DNA of 64,000 bases from Pseudomonas sp. B21-056 (GTDB lineage Bacteria; Pseudomonadota; Gammaproteobacteria; Pseudomonadales; Pseudomonadaceae). The translations under genes were made by a program, and so were the position numbers. The notes beneath the pieces were generated by a model that worked only from the letters and a program-made list of their open reading frames with translations, was not told where the DNA came from and did no database searches. The stretch lies in NCBI RefSeq assembly GCF_026016325.1, contig NZ_CP087203.1, positions 5,890,001 to 5,954,000 of the forward strand, given 5' to 3'. This document shows, piece by piece, positions 26,287-36,034 of the stretch; within the stretch, counting starts at the first letter, position 1; each line of letters starts with the position of its first letter.

Positions 26287-27507
26287 TTAAGCCGCATCAC
26301 GCTTGGCCTCGTTGCGGTAAGCCTCTACCGCCGTGATCAAGGCTTGGAGAATCGCCGCGCTGTCACCGATCACCGACAGGTCCGCCCGTTTGATCATGTC
26401 GCAGCCCGGGTCGAGGTTGATCGCCACCACCTTGTCGCAGGCACCGATGCCTTGCAGGTGCTGGATCGCCCCGGAAATCCCCACCGCCACGTAAACCCGT
26501 GCGGTAACCCAGGTACCACTGGCGCCGACCTGACGGTCCCGGGCCATGAAACCATCGTCCACCGCCACCCGCGACGCGCCTTCGGTGGCGCCCAGGGCCG
26601 CAGCGGTCTGGTGGAACAGCGCCCAGTCCTTGACCCCGTTGCCGCCCGAGAAAATGAATTCGGCTTCGGCCATCGGGATCGCGCCCGGATCCACCGCCAC
26701 CGCACCCAGATCCTCGATGCGTGACAGACTGCGGGCCACGCTTGTGGATAACTCCACCGGCAAGGCTTCATGACGGGTTTCGCTGACCGGTTCGGCGCAT
26801 TCGGCTGCGGCCAGGATCAACCGTGCCAACGGCCTGGCCAAGTCTTGCAGACCCGCGCCGGCGCGGCCGATGCATTCCTCGCCCTTGACTTGCCAGACGC
26901 GGGTCGCCGGACGCTCGCCCAAGGCCGCGGCAAATCGCCGGCCCAGTTCGCCGCCACCACTGCGGCTGTCGGGCAGCAGCCAGTGGCGTGGGTTGAACTG
27001 GTTATCCACAGCTCGCAGGCCCTGCACCCGTTGTTCCGGTGCATAACCGCTGAATTCCTCGCCGTCCAGCACCAGCAGGCGGTCGACGCCGGCCGTGGCG
27101 AACGCGCTCTCCTTGTGCTCGCCGAAGACCACTGCCAGCACGGCACCTTCCGTACCGGCCAGTTGATGAGCCAGGCCCAGCAGATCGCGGTCGTGACTGC
27201 TGAGACGCCCGCCCACCATGTCCGGCACCACACAGATGTGGAACGCCGGTTGCGGTACCTGATGCAACGGCAGTTGTACCTCAGTCGCGGCGCTGCGCTT
27301 GGCCGTGCCGCCCTGCTGGGCGCCGCTGCGGTCGATACGCTTGATTCCGTTGGGGCCGATGAAACCGACGCCATGGACATTCTTGCGAATGATGCCGTTA
27401 GGCCCCATCCAACTGTGCTGTACCGGTTGCATGGCCGCGTGCAGCGGGTGCAGGCGGTTGCGGGCGATCCACTCGGCGCGAGGGTCGCGGCGGATGATGT
27501 CGCTCAT
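26287..27507 (-). CDS. etfA: Electron transfer flavoprotein, alpha subunit (betaine-pathway paralogue)
   Basis: A 406-residue ETF alpha subunit, longer than the usual ~310 because of an N-terminal extension containing the near-repeats VQHSWMGPNGIIRKNVHG and VGFIGPNGIKRID. The C-terminal FAD domain is clear: SGASGTWVTARVYVAVGISGAIQHLQG, then CDKVVAINLDPGCDMIKRADL. Its ATG shares one base with the dgcB stop (TAATG), so translation is coupled. Two perfect DnaA-box sequences fall inside the gene (26743-26751 and 27002-27010). Partner of EtfB in carrying electrons from DgcAB. Confidence 0.9.
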   Translation of the reverse strand: MSDIIRRDPRAEWIARNRLHPLHAAMQPVQHSWMGPNGIIRKNVHGVGFIGPNGIKRIDRSGAQQGGTAKRSAATEVQLPLHQVPQPAFHICVVPDMVGGRLSSHDRDLLGLAHQLAGTEGAVLAVVFGEHKESAFATAGVDRLLVLDGEEFSGYAPEQRVQGLRAVDNQFNPRHWLLPDSRSGGGELGRRFAAALGERPATRVWQVKGEECIGRAGAGLQDLARPLARLILAAAECAEPVSETRHEALPVELSTSVARSLSRIEDLGAVAVDPGAIPMAEAEFIFSGGNGVKDWALFHQTAAALGATEGASRVAVDDGFMARDRQVGASGTWVTARVYVAVGISGAIQHLQGIGACDKVVAINLDPGCDMIKRADLSVIGDSAAILQALITAVEAYRNEAKRDAA

Positions 27508-29456
27508 TAATGCACCTCCGCAGGTTCACGTTTGGCCGGGGTCGCAGACTTGCTCGGCGCCGCCTCTTCGAGCAGGGCATCGGCCACCAGCTCAGCGATA
27601 TCCTTGATCATCGGCCGGGGCTCGACCACACCTTCAAGCATTGCGGTGCACTGTGGGCAACCTACCGCCACCAGCTCGGCGCCGGTTTCGCGGATGTCTT
27701 CCATGCGCATGTCAGGGATCCGCTGTTTGCCCGGGATGTCGGTGATCGGCGCACCGCCGCCACCGCCGCAGCAACGCGAACGGAAACCGGAACGCTGCAT
27801 TTCCTTGACCTCGATGCCCAGGGCGCACAGCACCTGACGCGGTGCCTCGTATTCGCCGTTGTAGCGGCCCAGGTAGCACGGGTCGTGATAGGTCACGCTG
27901 TCACCCTTGTGCTGGCCGAGGCTGAGGGCACCGGCGTCGATGATTTCCGCCAGGTAGGTGCTGTGATGCTGCACCAGGTAGTTGCCATCGAAGGCGCCGT
28001 ATTCGTTTTTCAGCACGTGGAAACTGTGAGGGTCGCAGGTCACGATGCGGTTGAAACTGTATTTGGCCAGGGTCTGGATATTGCGCTTGGCTAACAGTTG
28101 GAAGGTCGCTTCGTCACCGAGGCGCCGGGCCACGTCGCCGCTGTCGCGTTCTTCGAGACCGAGCACGGCGAAGTCGATGTTCGCGGCCTTCAGCACTTTG
28201 ACGAAGGCACGCAAGGTGCGCTGGTTGCGCATATCGAAGGCACCGTCGCCGACCCAGAACAGCACGTCGGTGGATTTCTTCTCGCTGAGCAGGTTCAGGT
28301 TCAGGTCCGCCGCCCAGTTCATCCGTCCGCCCGGGGCGAAGCCGCCAGGGTTATCGGTGGCGATGAGGTTTTCCAGCACCTCGGCGCCCTTGTTCGGCGT
28401 AGCGCCTTTTTCCAGGGTCAGGTGCCGGCGCATGTCGACGATGGCGTCGACGTGCTCGATCATCATCGGGCATTCCTCGACGCAGGCACGGCAGGTGGTG
28501 CAGGACCACAGCGTCTCGGCGTCCACCAGGCCGTTGACGATCGGCTGGTGCGGATTACCGCCGTGCTCGCCCACCGGTTTGCCTGGGTACGGGCTGCCGG
28601 CGAACTTCGCATCGGTGCCGCCGGCCAGGCCGACGACCATGTCCTGGATGAGCTTTTTCGGGTTCAGCGGTTGGCCGGCGGCGAACGCCGGGCAGGCCGC
28701 TTCACATTTGCCGCATTGCACGCAGGCGTCGAAGCCGAGCAACTGGTTCCAGGTGAAATCCTTGGGTTTCTCTACGCCCAACGGCGCTTGCGGGTCGTTC
28801 AGGTCCAGCGGTTTAAGGCCGGTGGAACGACCGCCGCCAAAGCGCTCGGCGCGGCGGTGCCAGGCCAGGTGCAAGGCACCGGCAAAGGCGTGCTTCATCG
28901 GCCCGCCCCAGGTCATGCCGAACAACAGTTCCGACACGCCCCACAACACGCCGACGCCGAGGATCGCCGCCAGCAGCCAGCCACCGAAGTTTTCCGGAAG
29001 AATACCGGCCACCGGCAGGGTCACCAGGAAGAACGATGCCGAGAACGCCAACAGGCTTTTCGGCAGGCGCATCCACGGGCCTTTCGACAGCCGCGACGGC
29101 GGATTGCGCCGACGCAGGTAGACAAAGATCGCACCGACGAACATCACCGCCGACATCAACAGCAGTGCATAGCCAAGGAAGCGGTTATGCAGGCCGAAGC
29201 CGTGCACCAGGATCGCCAGCACCAGCGATGCCACTGCACCACCGGCCGTGGCAACGTGGGTGTTGGCAATGTATTTGTCCCGCGCCACCACGTGGTGCAA
29301 ATCCACCATGTAGCGCTTGGGCATGGCAAAGAGGCCGCCGATCAGGTTGACCTTGGACGGTCGCCCCCGGCGCCACATGTTCACCCGCCGCAAGGCGCCA
29401 AGGACCGCAAGGCCCAAGGCGGCGAACAGCAGGATGGGAAGAAGGGTGTTCAACAT
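27507..29456 (-). CDS. dgcB: Dimethylglycine catabolism Fe-S oxidoreductase
   Basis: A 649-residue membrane-bound iron-sulfur protein working with DgcA to demethylate dimethylglycine to sarcosine. The N-terminus has about five transmembrane helices (between residues 4 and 182). Two [4Fe-4S] motifs follow, Cys245/248/251/255 and Cys319/322/325/329. Two cysteine-rich CCG-type segments near the C-terminus (DPCYLGRYNGEY...CCGGGGG and VGCPQC) resemble heterodisulfide-reductase/glycolate-oxidase subunits. The start MLNTLLPILL has GGAG 8-9 bases upstream. It is in the operon with dgcA (a REPIN between) and etfA (one-base overlap), and probably passes electrons to EtfAB or quinone. Confidence 0.93.
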   Translation of the reverse strand: MLNTLLPILLFAALGLAVLGALRRVNMWRRGRPSKVNLIGGLFAMPKRYMVDLHHVVARDKYIANTHVATAGGAVASLVLAILVHGFGLHNRFLGYALLLMSAVMFVGAIFVYLRRRNPPSRLSKGPWMRLPKSLLAFSASFFLVTLPVAGILPENFGGWLLAAILGVGVLWGVSELLFGMTWGGPMKHAFAGALHLAWHRRAERFGGGRSTGLKPLDLNDPQAPLGVEKPKDFTWNQLLGFDACVQCGKCEAACPAFAAGQPLNPKKLIQDMVVGLAGGTDAKFAGSPYPGKPVGEHGGNPHQPIVNGLVDAETLWSCTTCRACVEECPMMIEHVDAIVDMRRHLTLEKGATPNKGAEVLENLIATDNPGGFAPGGRMNWAADLNLNLLSEKKSTDVLFWVGDGAFDMRNQRTLRAFVKVLKAANIDFAVLGLEERDSGDVARRLGDEATFQLLAKRNIQTLAKYSFNRIVTCDPHSFHVLKNEYGAFDGNYLVQHHSTYLAEIIDAGALSLGQHKGDSVTYHDPCYLGRYNGEYEAPRQVLCALGIEVKEMQRSGFRSRCCGGGGGAPITDIPGKQRIPDMRMEDIRETGAELVAVGCPQCTAMLEGVVEPRPMIKDIAELVADALLEEAAPSKSATPAKREPAEVH

Positions 29457-29513
29457 AGGTGTTGCTCCCAAAGACCTCAGGGTCTTGCAGGTCGAGATGC
29501 CTTACTCGGTTCC

Positions 29514-29603
29514 TGTGGGAGCGAGCCTGCTCGCGATGACGGACTCAAATTCAACATAGATGTCGACTGATCCACCGCTATCGCGAGCAGGCTCGCTCCC
29601 ACA
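29514..29603. repeat. REPIN, family B, between dgcA and dgcB
   Basis: TGTGGGAGCGAGC...GCTCGCGAT and the inverted ATCGCGAGC...GCTCGCTCCCACA around a ~40-base loop. It lies inside the dgc operon, 18 bases from the dgcA stop. Confidence 0.9.
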
Positions 29604-29620
29604 GGGTCATGTGCAAGCGC

Positions 29621-31681
29621 TTAGAAATCCTTGCACAGCCGCAGGGCGTCGTAGATCGCGGCGTGGGTATTACGCTGCGCCACGCAGTCGCCGATGCGGA
29701 ACAGCAGGTAGCCGTCGCCGCTCTGCTCCAGGCACGGTTGCGGCTTGATCGCGAACAGGGCTTCGACGTCGATCTGGCCCTTGTTGCGCGAACCTTCCTT
29801 GAGGGCGTAGTAGATTTCCTCGTCCGGCCGCACGCCGTTCTCGACCACCACCTGGTCCACCACGCGTTCTTCCTTGGCACCGGTGTATTCGTTCTCCAGC
29901 ACCGCCACCAGCTTGTCGCCTTCGCGGTAGACCTTCTCCAGCATCATGTCCCCGGTCATGATCACTTCTTTGGGGTACATGCTGCGGTAGTAGGTGGGGA
30001 ACGACGTCCCGCCAATGGCCACGCCCGGCTTGATGTCGTCAGTGACGATCTCGACCTGGCTGCCCTTGTCGGCGAGGAAGTCGGCCACCGACATGCCGGT
30101 GAACTCACAGATGGTGTCGTAGACCAGCACGTTCTTGCCCGGTGCGACCTTGCCGTCGAGCACGTCCCAGCTGCTGACCACCAGCCCTTCGGCGGCGCCC
30201 CAGTGCTCGTTCTGCTCCAGGTTCGGATGACCGCCAACCGCCAGCACCACCACATCCGGACGCAGATCCATGATGGTCGCCGCGTCGGCCGCCACGCCCA
30301 GGCGCAGGTCGACTTTCAGCCGCGCCAGTTCCAGTTGGAACCAACGGGTGATACCGGCGATCTGGTCCCGTTGCGGGGCTTTCGAGGCCGTGGTGATCTG
30401 CCCGCCGATGAATTCCTTCTTCTCGAACAGGGTCACGTCATGACCACGTTCAGCCGCCACGCGAGCGGCTTCCATCCCGGCCGGGCCGGCACCGACTACC
30501 ACCACCTTGCGTTTCGGCCCGGTGGATTTCTCGATGATGTGCGGCACGCCCATGTACTCACGGGAGGTCGCGGCGTTCTGGATGCACAGCACGTCCAGGC
30601 CCTGGTACTGACGGTCGATGCAGTAGTTGGCGCCGACGCACTGCTTGATCTGGTCGACCTGGCCCATCTTGATCTTGGTGATCAGGTGCGGGTCGGCGAT
30701 GTGGGCGCGGGTCATGCCGACCATGTCGACGTAACCGCCCTCCAGGATCCGCGTGGCCTGGTTCGGGTCCTTGATGTTCTGCGCGTGCAGCACCGGGACC
30801 TTGACCACTTCCTTGATACCGGCGGCCAGGTGCAGGAACGGCTCCGGTGGATAACTCATGTTCGGGATAACGTTGGCCAGGGTGTTGTGGGTGTCGCAAC
30901 CCGACCCCACGACGCCGATGAAATCCAGCATGCCGGTGTCATCGTAGTACTTGGCGATCTGTTTCATGTCCTCGTGGGACAGGCCGTCCGGGTGGAACTC
31001 GTCACCGCACAGGCGCATGCCCACGCAGAAGTCGTCGCCCACTTCGGCGCGCACGGCCTTGAGCACTTCCAGGCCGAACTTCATGCGGCCTTCGAAGCTG
31101 CCGCCCCACTCGTCGGTACGTTTGTTGACCCGCGGGCTCCAGAACTGGTCGATCATGTGCTGGTGCACGGCGGACAGCTCGACACCGTCCAGGCCACCGG
31201 CCTTGGCCCGGCGTGCCGCCTGGGCATAGTTGCCGATCACCCGCCAGATTTCTTCCGGCTCGATGGTCTTGCAGGTAGCGCGGTGCACCGGTTCACGCAC
31301 ACCGGACGGCGACATCAGGGTCGGCCAGTTGAAGCCGTCCCAGCGCGAGCGACGGCCCATGTGGGTAATCTGGATCATGATCTTGGCGCCATGCTTGTGC
31401 ATGGCGTCGGCCAGGTTCTGGAAGTGCGGGATGATGCGGTCGGTGGACAGGTTCACCGAGCTCCACCATTCCTGCGGGCTGTCGATGGCGACCACCGAGG
31501 AGCCACCGCAAATCGCCAGGCCGATGCCGCCCTTGGCCTTTTCTTCGTAATACTTCACGTACCGGTCGGTGGTCATCCCGCCGTCAGTGGCATAGACCTC
31601 GGCGTGAGCGGTGCTGAGCACGCGGTTGCGGATGGTCAGTTTGCCGATCTGGATCGGCTGGAACATTGCTTCAAAAGCCAT
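29621..31681 (-). CDS. dgcA: Dimethylglycine demethylase, FMN/FAD subunit
   Basis: A 686-residue member of the trimethylamine-dehydrogenase/2,4-dienoyl-CoA-reductase group that oxidatively demethylates dimethylglycine to sarcosine. An N-terminal TIM barrel binds FMN (residues ~5-340), followed by an Fe-S loop and a C-terminal dinucleotide domain (VVVVGAGPAG, 393-402). The Fe-S loop reads CVGANYC...C: Cys348, Ala351, Cys354, Cys366. The second cysteine expected in the family is alanine here. GAGGA lies upstream of the ATG. It follows the DUF5943 gene by 15 bases. Confidence 0.93.
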   Translation of the reverse strand: MAFEAMFQPIQIGKLTIRNRVLSTAHAEVYATDGGMTTDRYVKYYEEKAKGGIGLAICGGSSVVAIDSPQEWWSSVNLSTDRIIPHFQNLADAMHKHGAKIMIQITHMGRRSRWDGFNWPTLMSPSGVREPVHRATCKTIEPEEIWRVIGNYAQAARRAKAGGLDGVELSAVHQHMIDQFWSPRVNKRTDEWGGSFEGRMKFGLEVLKAVRAEVGDDFCVGMRLCGDEFHPDGLSHEDMKQIAKYYDDTGMLDFIGVVGSGCDTHNTLANVIPNMSYPPEPFLHLAAGIKEVVKVPVLHAQNIKDPNQATRILEGGYVDMVGMTRAHIADPHLITKIKMGQVDQIKQCVGANYCIDRQYQGLDVLCIQNAATSREYMGVPHIIEKSTGPKRKVVVVGAGPAGMEAARVAAERGHDVTLFEKKEFIGGQITTASKAPQRDQIAGITRWFQLELARLKVDLRLGVAADAATIMDLRPDVVVLAVGGHPNLEQNEHWGAAEGLVVSSWDVLDGKVAPGKNVLVYDTICEFTGMSVADFLADKGSQVEIVTDDIKPGVAIGGTSFPTYYRSMYPKEVIMTGDMMLEKVYREGDKLVAVLENEYTGAKEERVVDQVVVENGVRPDEEIYYALKEGSRNKGQIDVEALFAIKPQPCLEQSGDGYLLFRIGDCVAQRNTHAAIYDALRLCKDF

Positions 31682-31696
31682 GGCGCAATCCTCGAC

Positions 31697-32227
31697 TTAC
31701 AACGGCTTGGTGATGAACAGGCCGTCGTCGTGGCCTTCTTCGGAACCACCGTAGACCTGCTCGGCCACGGTACGGATCGAACTGCCGCGAGCAGCGAGGA
31801 TCTGGTCCATGGCACCGGCAAACCAGCCGGTGAACATGTAGTCGACCTTGCGTCCGACCTTGCCGTATACATAGACGAATGCCGAGTGTTCGAGCTTGAC
31901 GCTGCAGGTGCCTTTATCGAGGTCGATGTCCTGGATCTTGAACAGGCCCCAGCCGCGCTGCGACAGGCGCTTCATGTAGTGCTCGAATACAGCGACGCCT
32001 TCCAGGCCATGGCATTCGGCTTCTTTTTCACACCAGTGCCAGGCGGATTTGTAGCCGGCCTTGTAGAGGATCTCGGCGTAGGCGTCGGCGCCCAGCACTT
32101 CCTCGATGCCCATGTGGTTGTTGACGAAGAAGTGACGCGGCACGTAGAGCATCGGCAGGGCGTCGGAGGTCCAGACACCGGTTTCGCTGTCGACTTCGAT
32201 AGGCAGTTGAGGGGCGATTTTGGCCAT
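31697..32227 (-). CDS. DUF5943-type protein of the dgc operon
   Basis: A 176-residue protein found with dgcAB in pseudomonads and, as far as I recall, listed as DUF5943. Function unknown. It is soluble with no signal peptide. It has many aromatic residues (KSAWHWCEKEAECHG, HSAFVYVYGKVGRKVDYMF) and a fold possibly related to the small-ligand-binding V4R domain. It is co-oriented between the dipeptidase-like gene and dgcA with short gaps. That placement suggests an accessory or ligand-sensing role in dimethylglycine demethylation; this is inference. Confidence 0.8.
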   Translation of the reverse strand: MAKIAPQLPIEVDSETGVWTSDALPMLYVPRHFFVNNHMGIEEVLGADAYAEILYKAGYKSAWHWCEKEAECHGLEGVAVFEHYMKRLSQRGWGLFKIQDIDLDKGTCSVKLEHSAFVYVYGKVGRKVDYMFTGWFAGAMDQILAARGSSIRTVAEQVYGGSEEGHDDGLFITKPL

Positions 32228-32307
32228 TGAAACTTGACTCCGGAAATTCGTGATGTTGCCTGCGGCGCACAGGGCCGCAGGTAAAGGATTCAGTGCAGCA
32301 GCGGCGT

Positions 32308-33285
<978 letters not shown>

Positions 33286-33519
33286 CAGGCAGTCCCCTTT
33301 TATCGGATTTCATGCGCCGAATCGTCTGCCGGCGCTTTGGGGCCAGCATATGCCTGAGGGCCGTGGCGACCCGGTGCAAAAACGACAGGGGAATTGCCGA
33401 AAGCGTCAATCAGCGACAAAGGGCTGCGACCGGCCCACCCTCCCCGTCTGTTCTTTGCCCGACGCTTGCGCCAGAATCCGCTGCATCACTGGTTTTCACT
33501 GGACTCGAGCGGCAACGCA
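33286..33519. promoter_or_regulatory. Promoter region of the dgc operon
   Basis: A divergent gap between the dipeptidase-like gene and the LprI-like gene. It contains GCGACA (33413-33418) and AACGACAGG (33381-33389), the same GCGACA core seen upstream of gbcA, glyA and cbcX. Candidate GbdR site only. Confidence 0.3.
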
Positions 33520-33921
33520 ATGAAATCAATTTTCCTGGCTTTGGCACTGATCAGCACCGTCGCCCACGCGACCGAAGACACCGAACAGAACCCCTGCGAC
33601 GCCGTCGAAAACGACGTCCAGACCCTGGCCTGCTCGGTCTACAGCAAGACCGCCGCCGAACAGTTGCTGGGCGAAAACCTGCAAGGCCTCTACGAACGCC
33701 TGCAAACCCGCTACGGCAGCGACAAGGCCCAGCTCAACGACATCACCGGCAAGATCAAGGCCGCCCAGCAACTGTGGCAAAAACAACGCGACGCCGACTG
33801 CGCCATCGCCGCCTTCCCGGCCAAACCGGGCAGCGAAGCGTACAAGATCGCCGAAAACGACTGCATGGCCCAGGTGAGCGATGATCGGTCGGAGTTTTTG
33901 GAGTCGATCGGGCAGGAGTGA
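33520..33921 (+). CDS. Small exported protein, lysozyme-inhibitor LprI/DUF1311-like
   Basis: A 133-residue protein with a signal peptide (MKSIFLALALISTVAHA) and a mature part with four cysteines. The features are like DUF1311/LprI proteins: an early CDAVENDVQTLACS pair, a long charged helix with LNDITGKIKAAQQLWQKQRDADC, and a closing ENDCMAQ. The family has members proposed to inhibit lysozyme in the periplasm. The start at 33520 is chosen because the signal peptide begins there. It stands alone, divergent from the dgc operon. Confidence 0.7.
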   Translation: MKSIFLALALISTVAHATEDTEQNPCDAVENDVQTLACSVYSKTAAEQLLGENLQGLYERLQTRYGSDKAQLNDITGKIKAAQQLWQKQRDADCAIAAFPAKPGSEAYKIAENDCMAQVSDDRSEFLESIGQE

Positions 33922-33970
33922 TGACGGGGCAATATCCAGACACCGTTCATGCATTGGCCTCTGAAAAAAT

Positions 33971-34006
33971 ATAAGTCAGGCTTCAAAAGCCTTATAAAAG
34001 ACTTAT
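33971..34006. promoter_or_regulatory. Inverted repeat upstream of the HTH gene, likely auto-operator
   Basis: ATAAGTC-AGGCTT ... AAGCCT ... GACTTAT. The outer 7-base and inner 6-base arms are perfect inverted repeats around a CAA centre, with 7 extra bases in the right arm. It lies just before the antitoxin-like gene, where such proteins usually bind. Confidence 0.5.
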
Positions 34007-34031
34007 GACATTCAAGAGATCAAGAAACGCG

Positions 34032-34355
34032 ATGAACGTACCTACTGATATTCAGATCATCAACGATGCCGAGGGAAATCCGGCATTTGTGGTGATTCCG
34101 TACGGACAGTACGTTGCACAAAAACTGGAGCCGGAGCTGATTCCCCATGAGGTGGTCAGCCGAATCGTAGACGGCGCAACCCCCATCCGTGCCTGGCGCG
34201 AACATCTGAACCTGACTCAGGACGAGGTTGCCAGGCGCCTGGGCATCTCGCAACCGGCCTTCGCCCAGCAGGAGTCCGTTGCAAAACCCCGCCGGGCCAC
34301 TCGCGAGAAAATCGCCGCGGCCTTTGGTATCCACGCCGATCAGCTTGAGTTGTAA
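34032..34355 (+). CDS. Antitoxin-like protein with C-terminal XRE helix-turn-helix
   Basis: A 107-residue protein. The N-terminal ~40 residues (IQIINDAEGNPAFVVIPYGQYV) resemble Phd/RelB-type antitoxin segments. The C-terminal part is a clear XRE helix-turn-helix: WREHLNLTQDEVARRLGISQ followed by PAFAQQE. I start it at MNVPTDIQ; an ATG at 34005 overlaps the operator-like palindrome and is less likely. No RelE/HigB-like toxin is visible on either side, so it appears to be an orphan antitoxin or a stand-alone regulator. Confidence 0.7.
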   Translation: MNVPTDIQIINDAEGNPAFVVIPYGQYVAQKLEPELIPHEVVSRIVDGATPIRAWREHLNLTQDEVARRLGISQPAFAQQESVAKPRRATREKIAAAFGIHADQLEL

Positions 34356-34393
34356 CCCCAGGTCATCTTGCAGGAGGGGCAGCTCACATCCCA

Positions 34394-34417
34394 CCTACTG
34401 TCAACTCTGACAGTAGG
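34394..34417. terminator. Hairpin after the HTH gene
   Basis: CCTACTGTCA-ACTC-TGACAGTAGG, a perfect 10-base stem. No T-run follows, so it is either a rho-independent-like weak terminator or another binding site. Confidence 0.4.
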
Positions 34418-34531
34418 CGGGATACGAAGAGAATCTTAGGATGAGGCCACGATTCGCTTTGCGGTATGCCCTGGCATCGTCCGGGTCCCGCCGTACAGAC
34501 GAGCCGAGCACGACATTCAAGGGATTCTCGT

Positions 34532-35308
34532 ATGCACGCGCTTACCGTCCTGCCTTTCTACGGCGTGGCTATCTTCATCGCGATCGTGCTGGGCATCGAG
34601 GCTGGTCGCCGGATCGGCAATCGTCATCTGGCCCAGGATCCAGAGGGTGCCCGCCAAGGCATTGGCGCGATTGAAGGCGCGGTGTTCGGCCTGCTGGCGC
34701 TGCTGATTGCCTTTACCTTCTCCGGCGCAGCCTCGCGCCTGGACCAGCGGCGCGCGCTGATCGTTGCCGAAACCAACGCCATGGGCACCGCCTGGCTGCG
34801 CCTGGATCTGCTGCCGGCCAGCGAGCAACCGGCGGTGCGCCAGGCGTTCAGGGATTATGTCGACGCCCGGATCGACTACTACCGCGACTTGCGCGAGGAC
34901 CAGATCGACGAAACCGCCCATGACCGGGCCAATGACTTGCAGCAGACCATCTGGAAACGCACCATCGCCGCCCTGCAACAAATGCCCACGCCAACCCTGG
35001 GGGTCAGCGTGCTACAGGCGCTGAACGAAATGATCGACATCACCACCACCCGCGCCGTGGCCCACGAAACCCACCCGCCACTGACTATCTACCTGATGCT
35101 GGTAGCCATGACCCTGGTCAGCGCCGTGCTGATCGGCTACGGCATGGCCGGTACGGCGCAGCGCCATTGGCTGCACAGCCTGGGCTATGCGGCGGTGATG
35201 GTCTGCGTGTTGTATGTGATCCTCGACTTCGAGTACCCCCGCTTCGGCATCATCCGGGTCGACTACTTCGACAAGATCATGCTGGACCTGCGCAAGACCC
35301 TGGACTGA
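34532..35308 (+). CDS. DUF4239/bestrophin-like membrane protein
   Basis: A 258-residue integral membrane protein. It has an N-terminal helix (LPFYGVAIFIAIVLGIEAG), a second helix (IGAIEGAVFGLLALLIAFTF), a long cytosolic helical middle and two C-terminal helices (TIYLMLVAMTLVSAVLIGYG; SLGYAAVMVCVLYVILDF). This layout and the pattern GAVFGLLALLIAFTFSGA match proteins listed as DUF4239/bestrophin-like. Function unknown. The start MHALTVLPF is set by where the first helix begins. No operon partner. Confidence 0.7.
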   Translation: MHALTVLPFYGVAIFIAIVLGIEAGRRIGNRHLAQDPEGARQGIGAIEGAVFGLLALLIAFTFSGAASRLDQRRALIVAETNAMGTAWLRLDLLPASEQPAVRQAFRDYVDARIDYYRDLREDQIDETAHDRANDLQQTIWKRTIAALQQMPTPTLGVSVLQALNEMIDITTTRAVAHETHPPLTIYLMLVAMTLVSAVLIGYGMAGTAQRHWLHSLGYAAVMVCVLYVILDFEYPRFGIIRVDYFDKIMLDLRKTLD

Positions 35309-35386
35309 GGCGACAAAAATCACCACGTCCACCGGCTCCGATGTGGATAGACTTGCTCCTTTCCACCTCAAGCCCCGAAGGTTCGA

Positions 35387-35803
35387 ATGATTATCTGCGG
35401 TATCGAAATCAAAGGCAGCGAAGCGATCATCGCCGTCGCCTCGCTGGATCAACAGGCATTGAGTCACGTCGCACTGAGCACACGGAAAATTGCCCTGGAC
35501 GACGATGACGAAGCCGCCAACGTCAAGGCCTTCGCTACCCGGGTACGGGCATTCGTCGCCGAAAACCGTATCGAACGCATCGCCATCAAAAAGCGCAGCA
35601 AGAAAGGCGAATTTGCCGGCGGCCCGACGACGTTCAAGATCGAAGGGGTCTTCCAGCTGCTGGAAGGTTGCGAGGTGACGCTGCTGTCGCCGCAGACGAT
35701 CAATGCGCAGAGCAAGAAACACGACTTCGCCCTGCCGGCAACGCTGAACAAGTATCAGCATGAGGCATATAAGGCGGCGTGTGCGGCGCTGGTGAAGAAA
35801 TAG
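35387..35803 (+). CDS. DUF3010-type protein
   Basis: A 138-residue soluble protein beginning MIICGIEIKGSEAIIAVAS, with blocks RIERIAIKKRSKKGEFAGG and KIEGVFQLLEGCEVTLLSP. These match the gammaproteobacterial DUF3010 family. The initial GIEIKGSEAI strand-turn-strand resembles RNase-H-like or RuvC-like folds, but I see no full catalytic set. Function unknown. It is a stand-alone gene followed by a family-C REPIN. Confidence 0.7.
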   Translation: MIICGIEIKGSEAIIAVASLDQQALSHVALSTRKIALDDDDEAANVKAFATRVRAFVAENRIERIAIKKRSKKGEFAGGPTTFKIEGVFQLLEGCEVTLLSPQTINAQSKKHDFALPATLNKYQHEAYKAACAALVKK

Positions 35804-35839
35804 ACCTTGCAAACCAATTGCCGATTGGACACAAGTCTC

Positions 35840-35997
35840 TGTGGCGAGGGGATTTATCCCCGCTGGGCTGCAGGAGCTGGCGAAGCCTGCGATCTTTTAA
35901 ATCGTCGCTTGGAACTCAAGTGTCAGGGAAAAGATCGCAGCCTCGCTTCGCTCGACAGCTCCTACGCAGTTCAGCGGGGATAAATCCCCTCGCCACA
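35840..35997. repeat. REPIN, family C
   Basis: Outer arms TGTGGCGAGGGGATTTATCC and GGATAAATCCCCTCGCCACA. The inner arms carry GGAGCTGGCGAAGCCTGCGAT and the opposing ATCGCAGCCTCGCTTCGC. It fills the gap between the DUF3010 gene and the ATPase gene. Confidence 0.85.
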
Positions 35998-36034
35998 GAT
36001 TCTTCGCATGGCAGCTTACCGAGCAGCATCGGTT

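Noticed and set aside
29609..32230. Long plus-strand open frame (873 codons) opposite dgcA and the DUF5943 gene
   Set aside because: Antisense shadow; dgcA and its neighbour are well supported on the minus strand.
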